DNA from: CBDATA01 sp965202845
GTDB taxonomy: Bacteria > Acidobacteriota > Vicinamibacteria > Marinacidobacterales > Marinacidobacteraceae
Assembly (NCBI GenBank): GCA_965202845.1
Contig: OZ241856.1
Coordinates: 2,800,727 to 2,864,726 of the forward strand
Direction of reading: 5' to 3'
DNA length: 64,000 bases
The first letter of the stretch is position 1. Each line of letters begins with the position of its first letter. Shown here piece after piece: positions 1-7,482 of this stretch. A program made the translations under genes and the position numbers. The notes below the pieces were generated by a model that made no database searches, had not been told where the DNA came from, and was given only the letters and a program-made list of their open reading frames with translations.

Positions 1-1909
1 GGCTGCCGAACGCTCCCAGCCCCATGCTGCCGAGCAGCGTCTCCCGCTCCTCGATCCAGCCGGCGCGGAACCCGACCGGGAGGCTTCCGGGTCGCCAACC
101 GAAGGCGGCCCCGGAAGCCGGCATCCCGGCGCGCCAGGAACCGGTGGTGAATGCGGTCGCGGAGAGGCCGCTCCGCCCGAAGGCGCTGAACTGCGCCGCG
201 CCCTCGGCGAGCGCCAGGTGTCCGCTGCCGGCGGCGGTCGGCATCCGCAGGATGTCCGCCTGGAGTCCGGGCGCTTGTGGATTGGGGAACGCCGAACCCG
301 ATTCGGGGCCCAGGAAGCTGCGGAGCCGGGCGCCCATCGAGGGACCGTCGGTGGTGACCGCGAATCCGTCGAGACGATGCCAGAAGGGAGCGCCCAGGCC
401 GTCGAGGGACATGATCTCCTTGCCGTCGAGCGCCTCCCGGACGCCGTCGCCGAAGGCCGCTCCCAGCCGCAGCCGGGTGGACTGGAGGGAGGCGAACCCG
501 GTGGTTTCGATGGGAACGCCGAGCACTCCGACCGGGGAGGTGGCGGCGCCCAGGTCCATCCGGCCGTTGCCGTAGACCTGCCGGTCGGCGTAGATGCCGG
601 TGTTGTCGGCGGTGGCGAAGAGCCGGGAGACCAGCTCCTCGTTGGAAAGCGAGTCCCGGAAGATCTGCTTCATCACCGCGAGTCCCCCGGCGACCATCGG
701 GGCGGCGAAGGAAGTCCCGTCCCCCTTGTCGTAGTCCCGGTAGCCGGCCTCGCCGCGTCCCACCGGACCGAAATAGGCGAACAGGATCTCCTCGCCGGGG
801 GCTGCGATGCAGAAGTCGGCGGCGATCCCGCAGTCGTTCGAGAATTCGGCGATCCCGCCCCCGTTCCGGCTCAGGGCGACCACCGCGACCGAGTGCCCCT
901 GGAGCTCCTCGATGCGCGCCATCAATCCGGCGAGGATGTCCACCGATACCGCGTCGATTCTGCCGTTCACGCAGTTCGGAACTCCTTCCCCGCACGCATC
1001 GCCGTTGGTGTTGCCGGCGGCCCACACCAGGATCGTCTTGTCCGTCGCGCCCGCCTGCGCCAGGGTCGCGATCGTCTGCGGCAGATGGGCGCGGAGGTCC
1101 GCTTCGCTGTACTCGTTGATCAGGCCGTCGTAGCCGAAGCTCAGGTTCAGGATGTCGAGCCGCCGCTCCCCGTCGCTCCAGGCGAAGACCGGCTTGAAAA
1201 TCCCGGCCATCTGGCCATCCTGCTCCGTGAGTTGCTCCAGCGTGATCGGATCGTACTTTCCGTCGGCGCTGCCGAGCGGGATGGCCCAGACGGCCAGGTC
1301 CGCGCCCCACGCGACTCCGTGGGGGGCGCTCGGGTCGGAAGTCCGAGCGCCGGCCATGACGCTCGCAACCGCGGTGCCGTGGGAGGTCCGATCCCCGATC
1401 TCCTGGGTGGCGCCGAGCAGGAATTCCTTGTGGATGGTTTTGCCGGCGAAGCTCGGATGTTCGGAGTCGATGCCGGAGTCGATCACGCCGAGGGTGATTC
1501 CGTCGCCCGGCTTCGCGTCCGGACCCTCCAGAAGGTTCACGTGGGCGTAGGCGAGGTGGGCGTTGATGGATTCGAGCCCCCACTGCGTCTTGAAGTTGAC
1601 GTGCGCGGCGTAGTCCGGCGCCCGCTTCGTCGCCATGTCGTTGAACTCGGGTGCGGGAACGCAGCCGTCCGCGTGGGTCGGGATGCAGATGTCCTCCGGC
1701 GCCGCCGGCAGAGCGCGCGGCGGGGGAGGCGGATCCCGTTCCGGTGGGGTGGATACCCCCGAGCCCGGGGGATCCGGAGGTTGGGTCCGGGGAGGAACAA
1801 CTGGGGGCGGGGTCGGGGTCGGGGCCGAGCGTGACGAGCAGGCGCCTATCACGCTCGCTGCCATCAGAATCGAAAGGACGAAGCGGTTCCTGGTCATGGC
1901 GTCGCCCAT
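1..1909 (-). CDS. Secreted S8 (subtilisin-like) serine protease lipoprotein, C-terminus off the window
   Basis: The minus-strand frame opens at 1909 (ATG; a second ATG lies at 1897) and is still open at base 1, so the C-terminus is missing. The N-terminus is a lipoprotein signal with an Ile-Gly-Ala-Cys lipobox (Cys24), followed by a Pro-rich linker (about 30-70). The subtilisin triad is visible: Asp144 in GVIDSGID, His177 in SHGTAVASVMAG and Ser400 in GTSFAAP, with oxyanion Asn300 in AAGNTNG. After the catalytic domain (to about 440) comes a Gly/Ala/Ser-rich region with alternating aromatic residues. This resembles the barrel-proximal part of autotransporter subtilases, but the part that would prove it lies outside. 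It is probably surface-attached and acts on extracellular protein. Confidence 0.88.
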   Translation of the reverse strand, partial: MGDAMTRNRFVLSILMAASVIGACSSRSAPTPTPPPVVPPRTQPPDPPGSGVSTPPERDPPPPPRALPAAPEDICIPTHADGCVPAPEFNDMATKRAPDYAAHVNFKTQWGLESINAHLAYAHVNLLEGPDAKPGDGITLGVIDSGIDSEHPSFAGKTIHKEFLLGATQEIGDRTSHGTAVASVMAGARTSDPSAPHGVAWGADLAVWAIPLGSADGKYDPITLEQLTEQDGQMAGIFKPVFAWSDGERRLDILNLSFGYDGLINEYSEADLRAHLPQTIATLAQAGATDKTILVWAAGNTNGDACGEGVPNCVNGRIDAVSVDILAGLMARIEELQGHSVAVVALSRNGGGIAEFSNDCGIAADFCIAAPGEEILFAYFGPVGRGEAGYRDYDKGDGTSFAAPMVAGGLAVMKQIFRDSLSNEELVSRLFATADNTGIYADRQVYGNGRMDLGAATSPVGVLGVPIETTGFASLQSTRLRLGAAFGDGVREALDGKEIMSLDGLGAPFWHRLDGFAVTTDGPSMGARLRSFLGPESGSAFPNPQAPGLQADILRMPTAAGSGHLALAEGAAQFSAFGRSGLSATAFTTGSWRAGMPASGAAFGWRPGSLPVGFRAGWIEERETLLGSMGLGAFGS

Positions 1910-1935
1910 GCTAGCCCGGAATGGGGATCGGGGGG

Positions 1936-3021
1936 TCAGCCCACGTGGAACCGGACTACCAGGACGTCCCCGTCCTGGACCGGGTAGTCGCGTCCTTCCA
2001 GCCGCAGCGCGCCCTGCTTGCGGCAGGCGTCCCAGGAGCCGATCTCCACCAGCCGCTCCCAGGCGACCACTTCGGCCCGGATGAATCCCCGCTCCATGTC
2101 GGAGTGGATGGTCCCGGCGGCCTCCTGCGCCCGGGTGTTGCGGCGGATGAGCCAGGCGCGGGCTTCGGTGTCCCCCGCCGTATAGAAGGTGGCGCGGTCC
2201 ATGAGCTCGAAGAGGGCGCGGACCACCCGTTCGGGAGCGCCCGCGTCCACGCCGATCTCGCCGCGGAACGCGGCGGCGTCCTCCTCGCCGAGCTCCTGGA
2301 TCTCGCTTTCGATCCGCGCCGACAGCGCCGCGATCGCAGTTTCCGGCTGGGCCGCGTAGTCGGCGAGTCGGGATCGGAGATCGTCGTTCAGGGCGACCGC
2401 CTCCTCGCCGGTGTTGACCAAAAGGAGCTGCGGCTTGGCGCTGAGAAGGCCGAAGCCCCCGAGGCGTCGCCGGTCTTCCGGCGCGAGCGCCGCGCGGAGC
2501 GGTCGCTCGGTATCCAGCGCCTCTCGCGCCCGTTCGAGGAGTTCGCGTTCGCCGGGCGCCCCGCCGCCGGACTTCCCCCGGGCGCGCTCCCGCTTCAGTC
2601 GGTCCAGACGCCTTTCCACCACGCCGAGATCGGCGAGCAGCAGCTCCAGCTCCAGGTTCCGGGCGTCCCGAACCGGATCCACCGATGCGAAGGGCGCGGG
2701 CGCCGTCCGGCTCTCGAAGGCGCGCGCCACGTGCGCCACCACGTCCACATCGCGGATGGCGGCCAGGGTTTCGGCGGCGCCCTGCGCATCCGGGCGCAGC
2801 GCCGGCAGCAGCACCACCTCGATGGTCGCCGGGGTGACCTTCCGCGAGTGATGGAGCCGCGCCAGCGTGGCGAGGCGCTCGTCGGGCACGGCGAGCACCC
2901 CCCGTTCGGCGGTGGCGCGGAACCCGGAGCGCGCGACGCGGGTCAGCAGCTGGAACACCGTCTTCTTGCCGGAAGACGGGAAGCCCACGAGTCCGGCGCG
3001 CACGGCGGCGGATTCTGGCAC
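1936..3021 (-). CDS. YchF-related GTPase-like protein with C-terminal TGS-type domain, degenerate G motifs
   Basis: The 361-residue protein aligns along its length with YchF/EngD (Obg-related nucleotide-binding, ribosome-associated): a helical insert with VERRLDRLKRE near 140-150, and a C-terminal YchF/TGS region ending in GDVLVVRFHVG. Odd features: the P-loop reads GFPSSGKKT instead of GLPNVGKST, so the Ser after the P-loop Lys is Lys. The region that should carry the DxAG switch II motif is shortened and lacks it. The G4 position reads VNTGEE. It may bind nucleotide poorly and act as a structural paralogue; a canonical ychF could exist elsewhere. The start used is GTG at 3021, 5 residues before the P-loop strand; no clear Shine-Dalgarno is seen. 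Confidence 0.8.
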   Translation of the reverse strand: MPESAAVRAGLVGFPSSGKKTVFQLLTRVARSGFRATAERGVLAVPDERLATLARLHHSRKVTPATIEVVLLPALRPDAQGAAETLAAIRDVDVVAHVARAFESRTAPAPFASVDPVRDARNLELELLLADLGVVERRLDRLKRERARGKSGGGAPGERELLERAREALDTERPLRAALAPEDRRRLGGFGLLSAKPQLLLVNTGEEAVALNDDLRSRLADYAAQPETAIAALSARIESEIQELGEEDAAAFRGEIGVDAGAPERVVRALFELMDRATFYTAGDTEARAWLIRRNTRAQEAAGTIHSDMERGFIRAEVVAWERLVEIGSWDACRKQGALRLEGRDYPVQDGDVLVVRFHVG

Positions 3022-3083
3022 GGGACGCCCTGACGGCGTTTCGCCAGGGGCAGCGAGTCCGTCGGGCTCGGGCCGACGGACGA

Positions 3084-3470
3084 TCAGGGTTCGGCGGGGG
3101 GCTCCCCGGGAGGAAGCTGATCACCGAGCAGGGTCTCGATACGGGCGATCCGTTCGGAGAGCGCCCTGATCTCCTCCCGGAGCGTTCCGAACTCCCGGTA
3201 CATCTCCGCTCGGAGCTTCCCGATCTCCTGGTGCATCTCCGCCCGGAGCGCCCCGATCTCCTGGTGCATCTCCGTGCGGAGCGACCCAATCTCCTGGTGC
3301 ATCTCCGTGCGGAGCGATCCGATCTGCTCCTGCATGTCCCGCAGGCGATCCTCCGTTCTCGCGTTGGCCGTCATCTGCATGCCGCCCAAGGCGACGAGGA
3401 TCGTGGCGAGCGCAAAGAGCATCTTCTCGGACCGGGAGAACGGCTCCCGTCTGGCTTCGGTGCGCGGCAT
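3084..3470 (-). CDS. Single-pass membrane protein with hendecad coiled-coil repeats
   Basis: I recognise no family. The ATG at 3470 is preferred over an in-frame ATG at 3569 because GGAGGG sits about 5 nt upstream. The 128-residue product has a short basic N-terminus, one hydrophobic segment (about residues 16-33), then a coiled coil built from 11-residue repeats of the type EIGxLRxEMHQ, and a Pro-rich tail. The repeats are also clear at DNA level in 33-bp steps. It resembles DUF1640-like or bacteriophage-type coiled-coil proteins only in general form. It probably sits in the inner membrane with the coiled coil on one side; the function is unknown. Confidence 0.6.
   Translation of the reverse strand: MPRTEARREPFSRSEKMLFALATILVALGGMQMTANARTEDRLRDMQEQIGSLRTEMHQEIGSLRTEMHQEIGALRAEMHQEIGKLRAEMYREFGTLREEIRALSERIARIETLLGDQLPPGEPPAEP
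3188..3352 (-). repeat. Five 33-bp direct repeats encoding an 11-residue coiled-coil unit
   Basis: Units begin near 3188, 3221, 3254, 3287 and 3320 on the plus strand and share the core ATCTCCTGGTGCATCTCCG, with the outer units more diverged. The period is exactly 33 bp, so copy-number change keeps the frame. Confidence 0.85.
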
Positions 3471-3846
3471 CGCGTCCCTCCCCTCTCCGGAGGAATCATA
3501 GACGATCGGGCGGGCGGATGGGGACGGCAGCTGCGGCGTCGTGGCGGGTTCGGCGTGGTTTGGGGGCATGGGCGAATTTCCTCTCCCTATATAGACACGC
3601 AGCAGAGCCGAAAACGTTGCGCCGAAAGTGCGAATTGTGGAAAACTTTTTTGCGAACGGGCGGTGGGCGGCAAGAGGTCCGGATGGGGTTCAGGAAGTCA
3701 GCCGGGCGCCGTCAAAACATGACGGTGGATATTTGTGGAAAAAAGTGGTACAACTGGAGGTTCGATACTCCCCTTTTCCGCGGATTCGTCGGCGAAGTTC
3801 CCGGTTTGTGCCGGAAAGGCTCCCAGAACATCGGTCTCCTCCTCCC
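3471..3846. other. Intergenic region upstream of the dcw operon
   Basis: These 376 bases separate the divergent coiled-coil gene from mraZ. They are more AT-rich than the flanks. They hold a TATATA stretch near 3590 and the TGG-box array at 3725-3760. No RNA gene is recognised, and I do not see a convincing -35/-10 pair for mraZ; GATACT at 3764-3769 is the best -10-like hexamer. Confidence 0.6.
3725..3760 (+). promoter_or_regulatory. Probable MraZ operator: TGG boxes at about 10-bp steps
   Basis: TGG trinucleotides start at 3726, 3736 and 3746 (exactly 10 bp apart), with a fourth at 3755. Each is preceded by G or C and separated by A/T-rich spacers. MraZ of Escherichia coli is known to bind repeated TGGGN units separated by 5 bp, giving the same 10-bp helical phasing upstream of its own operon. 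The position about 90-120 bp before mraZ fits autoregulation. Confidence 0.65.
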
Positions 3847-4290
3847 ATGTTTCGCGGCAACCACCCAGCCACCGTGGACCCCAAGGGGAGGCTGAAACTC
3901 CCGGCGGCGTTTCTGACGCCGCTGCTGGAGGAGCACCGCGGACGCCGCATGTTCGTCACCAGCCTGCTGGGGGAGAGCGTCTGGCTGTATCCGCTGGAAA
4001 CCTGGCAGGCGATCGAGACCCGGCTCGCCAGCCGCTCCGACCTCGACCGGGCCAAGCGGCAATTCCTGTTGCGGGCGAACTACTTCGGCCAGGAGGCGGA
4101 GCTGGATCGCCAGGGCCGGGTGGTGCTCCCGCAGCAGCTTCGGGAACGCGCCGGAACCGTGGGGCGGGTCGACGTGATCGGCAAGGGCCGCTACATCGAA
4201 GCGTGGGATCAGGCCCGACTCGTTGCGAAGCTGGAAGAGGACCCGTTCACCGACGCGGACTGGGGCAACCTCGCCGAGGCGGGGATTTGA
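3847..4290 (+). CDS. mraZ: Transcriptional regulator MraZ
   Basis: The product has 147 residues with two tandem AbrB/SpoVT-like swapped-hairpin domains. The first is FRGNHPATVDPKGRLKLPAAF at the N-terminus, and the second is ELDRQGRVVLPQQLRERAG about residues 82-100. The duplicated D-x-x-G-R-x-x-L/V-P signature is the MraZ hallmark. It is the first gene of the dcw operon and in known species represses that operon by binding direct repeats upstream, which are present here. The ATG at 3847 gives the family's usual N-terminus, although no strong ribosome-binding site precedes it. Its TGA overlaps the rsmH ATG. Confidence 0.95.
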   Translation: MFRGNHPATVDPKGRLKLPAAFLTPLLEEHRGRRMFVTSLLGESVWLYPLETWQAIETRLASRSDLDRAKRQFLLRANYFGQEAELDRQGRVVLPQQLRERAGTVGRVDVIGKGRYIEAWDQARLVAKLEEDPFTDADWGNLAEAGI

Positions 4291-5225
4291 TGGAAGCGAC
4301 CGTCCTCTCCATTCCGGACATGCATGCCCCGGGGATCCGGCCGCGTCCGCATCATCACGTCCCGGCGCTCCGGGACGCGGTGCTCCGGTTTCTGGCGCCG
4401 GTCGCCGGCGGGCGGTATCTCGACGGGACGTTCGGCCGCGGGGGGCACAGCGAGGCGCTGCTCTCCGCCGCGCCCGGCAGCCGGGTGCTCGCGCTCGACA
4501 AGGATCCGGAGGCGGCCGAAGCGGCGGCGGCGCTCTCCGCCCGGGCGCCGGGGTTCCGCTTCCGCCAGGCGGACTTCGGCGACCTCGACCGCGAGCTGGC
4601 GCGGGAGGGTTGGGACCGGGTGGACGGCATCCTGCTGGACCTCGGCGTCTCCAGTCCGCAACTGGACAGCCCGGAACGGGGGTTTTCCCTGCGCGATCCG
4701 GGGCCGCTCGACATGCGTTTCGACCCCGGCGCGGGCGAGACCGCCGCCGAGTTGCTGAACCGCATGGAGGAGCGCGCCCTCGCCGACCTCCTCCACGCCT
4801 ACGGCGAGCCGCGCTCCCGGGCCATCGCCCGGCGGATCGTGGAGCGTCGTCCGCTCGGAACCACCCGGGACCTCCGGGCGGCGGTGATCGCGGCCACCGG
4901 GCCGGGAAGGGGAGGACGCGATCCCGCGACCCGCACGTTCCTTGCGGTGCGGGCCGCCGTCAACCGCGAGAACGAGGCGCTCGCGGCGGCGCTCGAAGCC
5001 GGCCCCCGCCATCTCGCTCCGGACGGCGTCATGGCGGTGATCGCCTGGCATTCGGAGGAGGACCGACCGGTCAAGCAGCGTTTCCGCGCGCTCGCCCGGA
5101 GCGCGGAATTCACGCTCGAGACCCGACGTCCGGAGACCCCCTCCGAGGACGAGATCCGGAACAACCGCCGGGCGCGGAGCGCCCGACTGCGGGCGCTGCG
5201 CCGGGTCGGGGAGGACCCGCCATGA
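4290..5225 (+). CDS. rsmH: 16S rRNA (cytosine1402-N4)-methyltransferase RsmH (MraW)
   Basis: The 311-residue AdoMet-dependent methyltransferase adds the N4-methyl group to C1402 in the ribosomal P site. It shows an N-terminal HHHVPALRDAVLRFL block, the AdoMet site YLDGTFGRGGHSEALL, the family motif LLDLGVSSPQLD, GFSLRDPGPLDMRFD, and a C-terminal HSEEDRPVKQRFR (usually HSLEDRxVK). The ATG at 4290 overlaps the mraZ stop (ATGA), indicating translational coupling. The N-terminus is about 20 residues longer than usual before the first conserved block. Confidence 0.96.
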   Translation: MEATVLSIPDMHAPGIRPRPHHHVPALRDAVLRFLAPVAGGRYLDGTFGRGGHSEALLSAAPGSRVLALDKDPEAAEAAAALSARAPGFRFRQADFGDLDRELAREGWDRVDGILLDLGVSSPQLDSPERGFSLRDPGPLDMRFDPGAGETAAELLNRMEERALADLLHAYGEPRSRAIARRIVERRPLGTTRDLRAAVIAATGPGRGGRDPATRTFLAVRAAVNRENEALAAALEAGPRHLAPDGVMAVIAWHSEEDRPVKQRFRALARSAEFTLETRRPETPSEDEIRNNRRARSARLRALRRVGEDPP

Positions 5226-5632
5226 TCCGCCACCAGGGAAGCGTCGGGTATCGGCCCGGAAACGAATGGCTCAGGCGCGCCGCCGATCCGGTTCGCTACC
5301 GGGCCCTGCTCCGGATCGGGTTGATCGGCGTACTGGCGCTGCTCGCCATTCTCGCGGCCTACTGGCCCCGCCACGAAGCAGTGCGCCTCGGCTATCGCAC
5401 CGAGGAGCTCCGGGAGGAGAAGGAGCGCCTCGAGCGCGAGATCGAGCGCCTTCAGCTTCGCCTGGGCGAACTCGCGAATCCGGAACGGGTGGAGCGTTTG
5501 TCCCGGGAGCGCCTCGGTCTGGACCTCCCGTCGCAGGTCGCGGTTCTGGACGATGCGCCCCGCCCGGCGTCCCGGACCGCCGGTGGCGGCGGTGGCGGCG
5601 CCGCGAGCTCCGGAGCGTCGCCGCGACGATGA
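5222..5632 (+). CDS. ftsL: Cell division protein FtsL-like
   Basis: This 136-residue bitopic protein has a cytoplasmic N-terminus of about 30 residues, one transmembrane segment (about 31-48), and a periplasmic Leu-heptad coiled coil (about 60-95, EELREEKERLEREIERLQ). The NPERVERLSRERLGL block is typical of FtsL/DivIC proteins. The tail is a Gly/Ala/Ser linker. FtsL partners FtsB and FtsQ in the divisome. Identification rests on topology, the C-terminal block and its position between rsmH and ftsI. The ATG overlaps the rsmH stop. Confidence 0.88.
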   Translation: MIRHQGSVGYRPGNEWLRRAADPVRYRALLRIGLIGVLALLAILAAYWPRHEAVRLGYRTEELREEKERLEREIERLQLRLGELANPERVERLSRERLGLDLPSQVAVLDDAPRPASRTAGGGGGGAASSGASPRR

Positions 5633-7482
5633 CCGCAAGAAGGAAGAAGGCGTCGGCCGCTCCGACGCTCTTCGGGGCGCCGGCGCCCGAATCGGCGCCC
5701 CGGTCGTTCCCGACCGACCGGATGCGCGCCCGGATCCTGCTGGCGCTGGGCGGCCTCGCGCTCTGGGCGGCGCTTCTGGGCGGAACCCTCTTCCACCTGC
5801 AAATCCTGCGGCACGAGGACATGGAGGCGCGCGCCGTCCAGCAGCGGGAGCAGCGCGCGTCCATCCCCCCGCGGCGCGGCGAAATCCTGGATCGGGACGG
5901 CCGCCCGCTCGCGATGAGCATCCTGCGGGATTCGCTCCACGTGACGCCGTCGGACTACCGGCCGGAGGACATCCCCGTCGCATCCCGGGTGCTGGGGGCC
6001 TGTCTCGAGGTCCCGCCGGAGGAGATCGGGAAGGCGCTGCGGCGGAAATCGAATTTCAGCTGGCTCAAGCGCCGCGTCGCGCCGGAGGAGTCGGCGTGCG
6101 CCCGGGAGACCGGCCATCCGGTCGGGGTCCGCGAGGAGTACGGGCGCGCCTGGCCGGGAGGGCGGCTGGCGGCGCAGGTGCTCGGCTTCACCGGATCCGA
6201 GAACAACGGGCTGGGCGGGGTCGAAAGCGCCTGGGACGAGGCGTTGCGGGGCGAGCCGGGAACCCTGCTGTTCGCCATCAACGGCCGCCGGGAGAGCCAC
6301 CGCAGCCGGATCGAGAAACAGCCCCGGCCCGGACAGGATGTCCAGCTCACGCTCGACCTCCGGGTGCAGACCATCCTCGAGGAGGAGCTGGCGCGCGGGG
6401 TGGAGGAAATCGGCGCCTCCGGGGGCGTCGCCATCCTCGTGGAGACCCGGACCGGGGACATCCTCGGCATGGCGCACGTCCCGTTCTTCGAGCCGGAGCG
6501 CTACCAGAAGTATCCGGCCCGGAACCGTGCGAACCGCGCGATCTCCACGCCCTGGGAGCCGGGTTCGGTGTTCAAGCTGGTCGCCTTCGCCGCCGCGCTG
6601 AACGAGGGCTTGACCTACGAACGGGAGGAGTTCGACACCGGCGAAGGCTCGACTTCCGTCGGCCGCCGCACCATCCACGACTGGAAGCCGCTCGGCGTCC
6701 TGACCCTGGAAGAGGCGTTCGCCCATTCCTCCAACATCGGGACGCTCCGGTTGGCGCAGCGCCTCGGACCGGATCGGTTCCACAGCTACATCGAGCGTTT
6801 CGGCTTCGGCCGCCCGACCGGCATCGGCATCAAGGGGGAGAGTCGGGGGATCGTGCCCCGGCGGTGGCGCCCCATCCGGCTGGCGACGGTGTCCTTCGGC
6901 CAGGGGATCGCGGTGACCCCGGCGCAGATGGTCCAGGCGACGAACGTTCTGGCGAACGGCGGCGTCCGGGTTCCGCTCCGGCTGGTGCGGTCGGTCGGCG
7001 GGGTTCCGGTGGAGGCGGCGGCGGCGCCCGGCGAGCGGGTCGTCAGCGAGGCGACCGCCGCCCGGATGCGGACCCTGATGGAGCGGGTCGTCGCGGACGG
7101 AACCGGCGGCGCGGCGGCTGCGCCCGGATTTCGGATCGCCGGAAAGACCGGAACCGCCCAGAAGGCGGCGTCCGGCGGATACTCGAAAACCGAGTTCGCG
7201 TCCTCGTTCGCCGGATTCGCGCCGGCCGGCGCCCCGCGGTTCACCGCGGTGGTGATCCTCGACGCGGAAAAACCCCGGCACAGCGCCGCATTCGCGGCCC
7301 AGGTGTTCGGGAGGATCGCGGCCCGGACGCTCTGGCGCTACCGCCTGCCCGGGAGCGACGCCGAACGGATCGCGGCCCGCGTCGGGAACGAACGGGATGC
7401 GTCCATCGCCCGGGTCGCCGACCGGACGTCGCTGCGCGACCGGGTCGCCCGGTTCGTGAAGGGGGGGACATCCGAACCATGA
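5629..7482 (+). CDS. ftsI: Septal peptidoglycan transpeptidase FtsI (PBP3)
   Basis: The 617-residue class B penicillin-binding protein cross-links septal peptidoglycan in the periplasm. It has one transmembrane anchor (about 34-58), a PBP dimerisation domain with RGEILDRDGRPLA, and a transpeptidase domain with all three active-site motifs: S313-V-F-K316, S367-S-N369 and K506-T-G-T509. There is no PASTA domain. The C-terminal extension after the KTGT region is somewhat long. The ATG at 5629 overlaps the ftsL stop by four bases. Confidence 0.96.
   Translation: MTARRKKASAAPTLFGAPAPESAPRSFPTDRMRARILLALGGLALWAALLGGTLFHLQILRHEDMEARAVQQREQRASIPPRRGEILDRDGRPLAMSILRDSLHVTPSDYRPEDIPVASRVLGACLEVPPEEIGKALRRKSNFSWLKRRVAPEESACARETGHPVGVREEYGRAWPGGRLAAQVLGFTGSENNGLGGVESAWDEALRGEPGTLLFAINGRRESHRSRIEKQPRPGQDVQLTLDLRVQTILEEELARGVEEIGASGGVAILVETRTGDILGMAHVPFFEPERYQKYPARNRANRAISTPWEPGSVFKLVAFAAALNEGLTYEREEFDTGEGSTSVGRRTIHDWKPLGVLTLEEAFAHSSNIGTLRLAQRLGPDRFHSYIERFGFGRPTGIGIKGESRGIVPRRWRPIRLATVSFGQGIAVTPAQMVQATNVLANGGVRVPLRLVRSVGGVPVEAAAAPGERVVSEATAARMRTLMERVVADGTGGAAAAPGFRIAGKTGTAQKAASGGYSKTEFASSFAGFAPAGAPRFTAVVILDAEKPRHSAAFAAQVFGRIAARTLWRYRLPGSDAERIAARVGNERDASIARVADRTSLRDRVARFVKGGTSEP

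Noticed and set aside
218..1834. A 538-codon plus-strand open frame
   Set aside because: It is antisense to the S8 protease, which shows its full catalytic triad on the minus strand.
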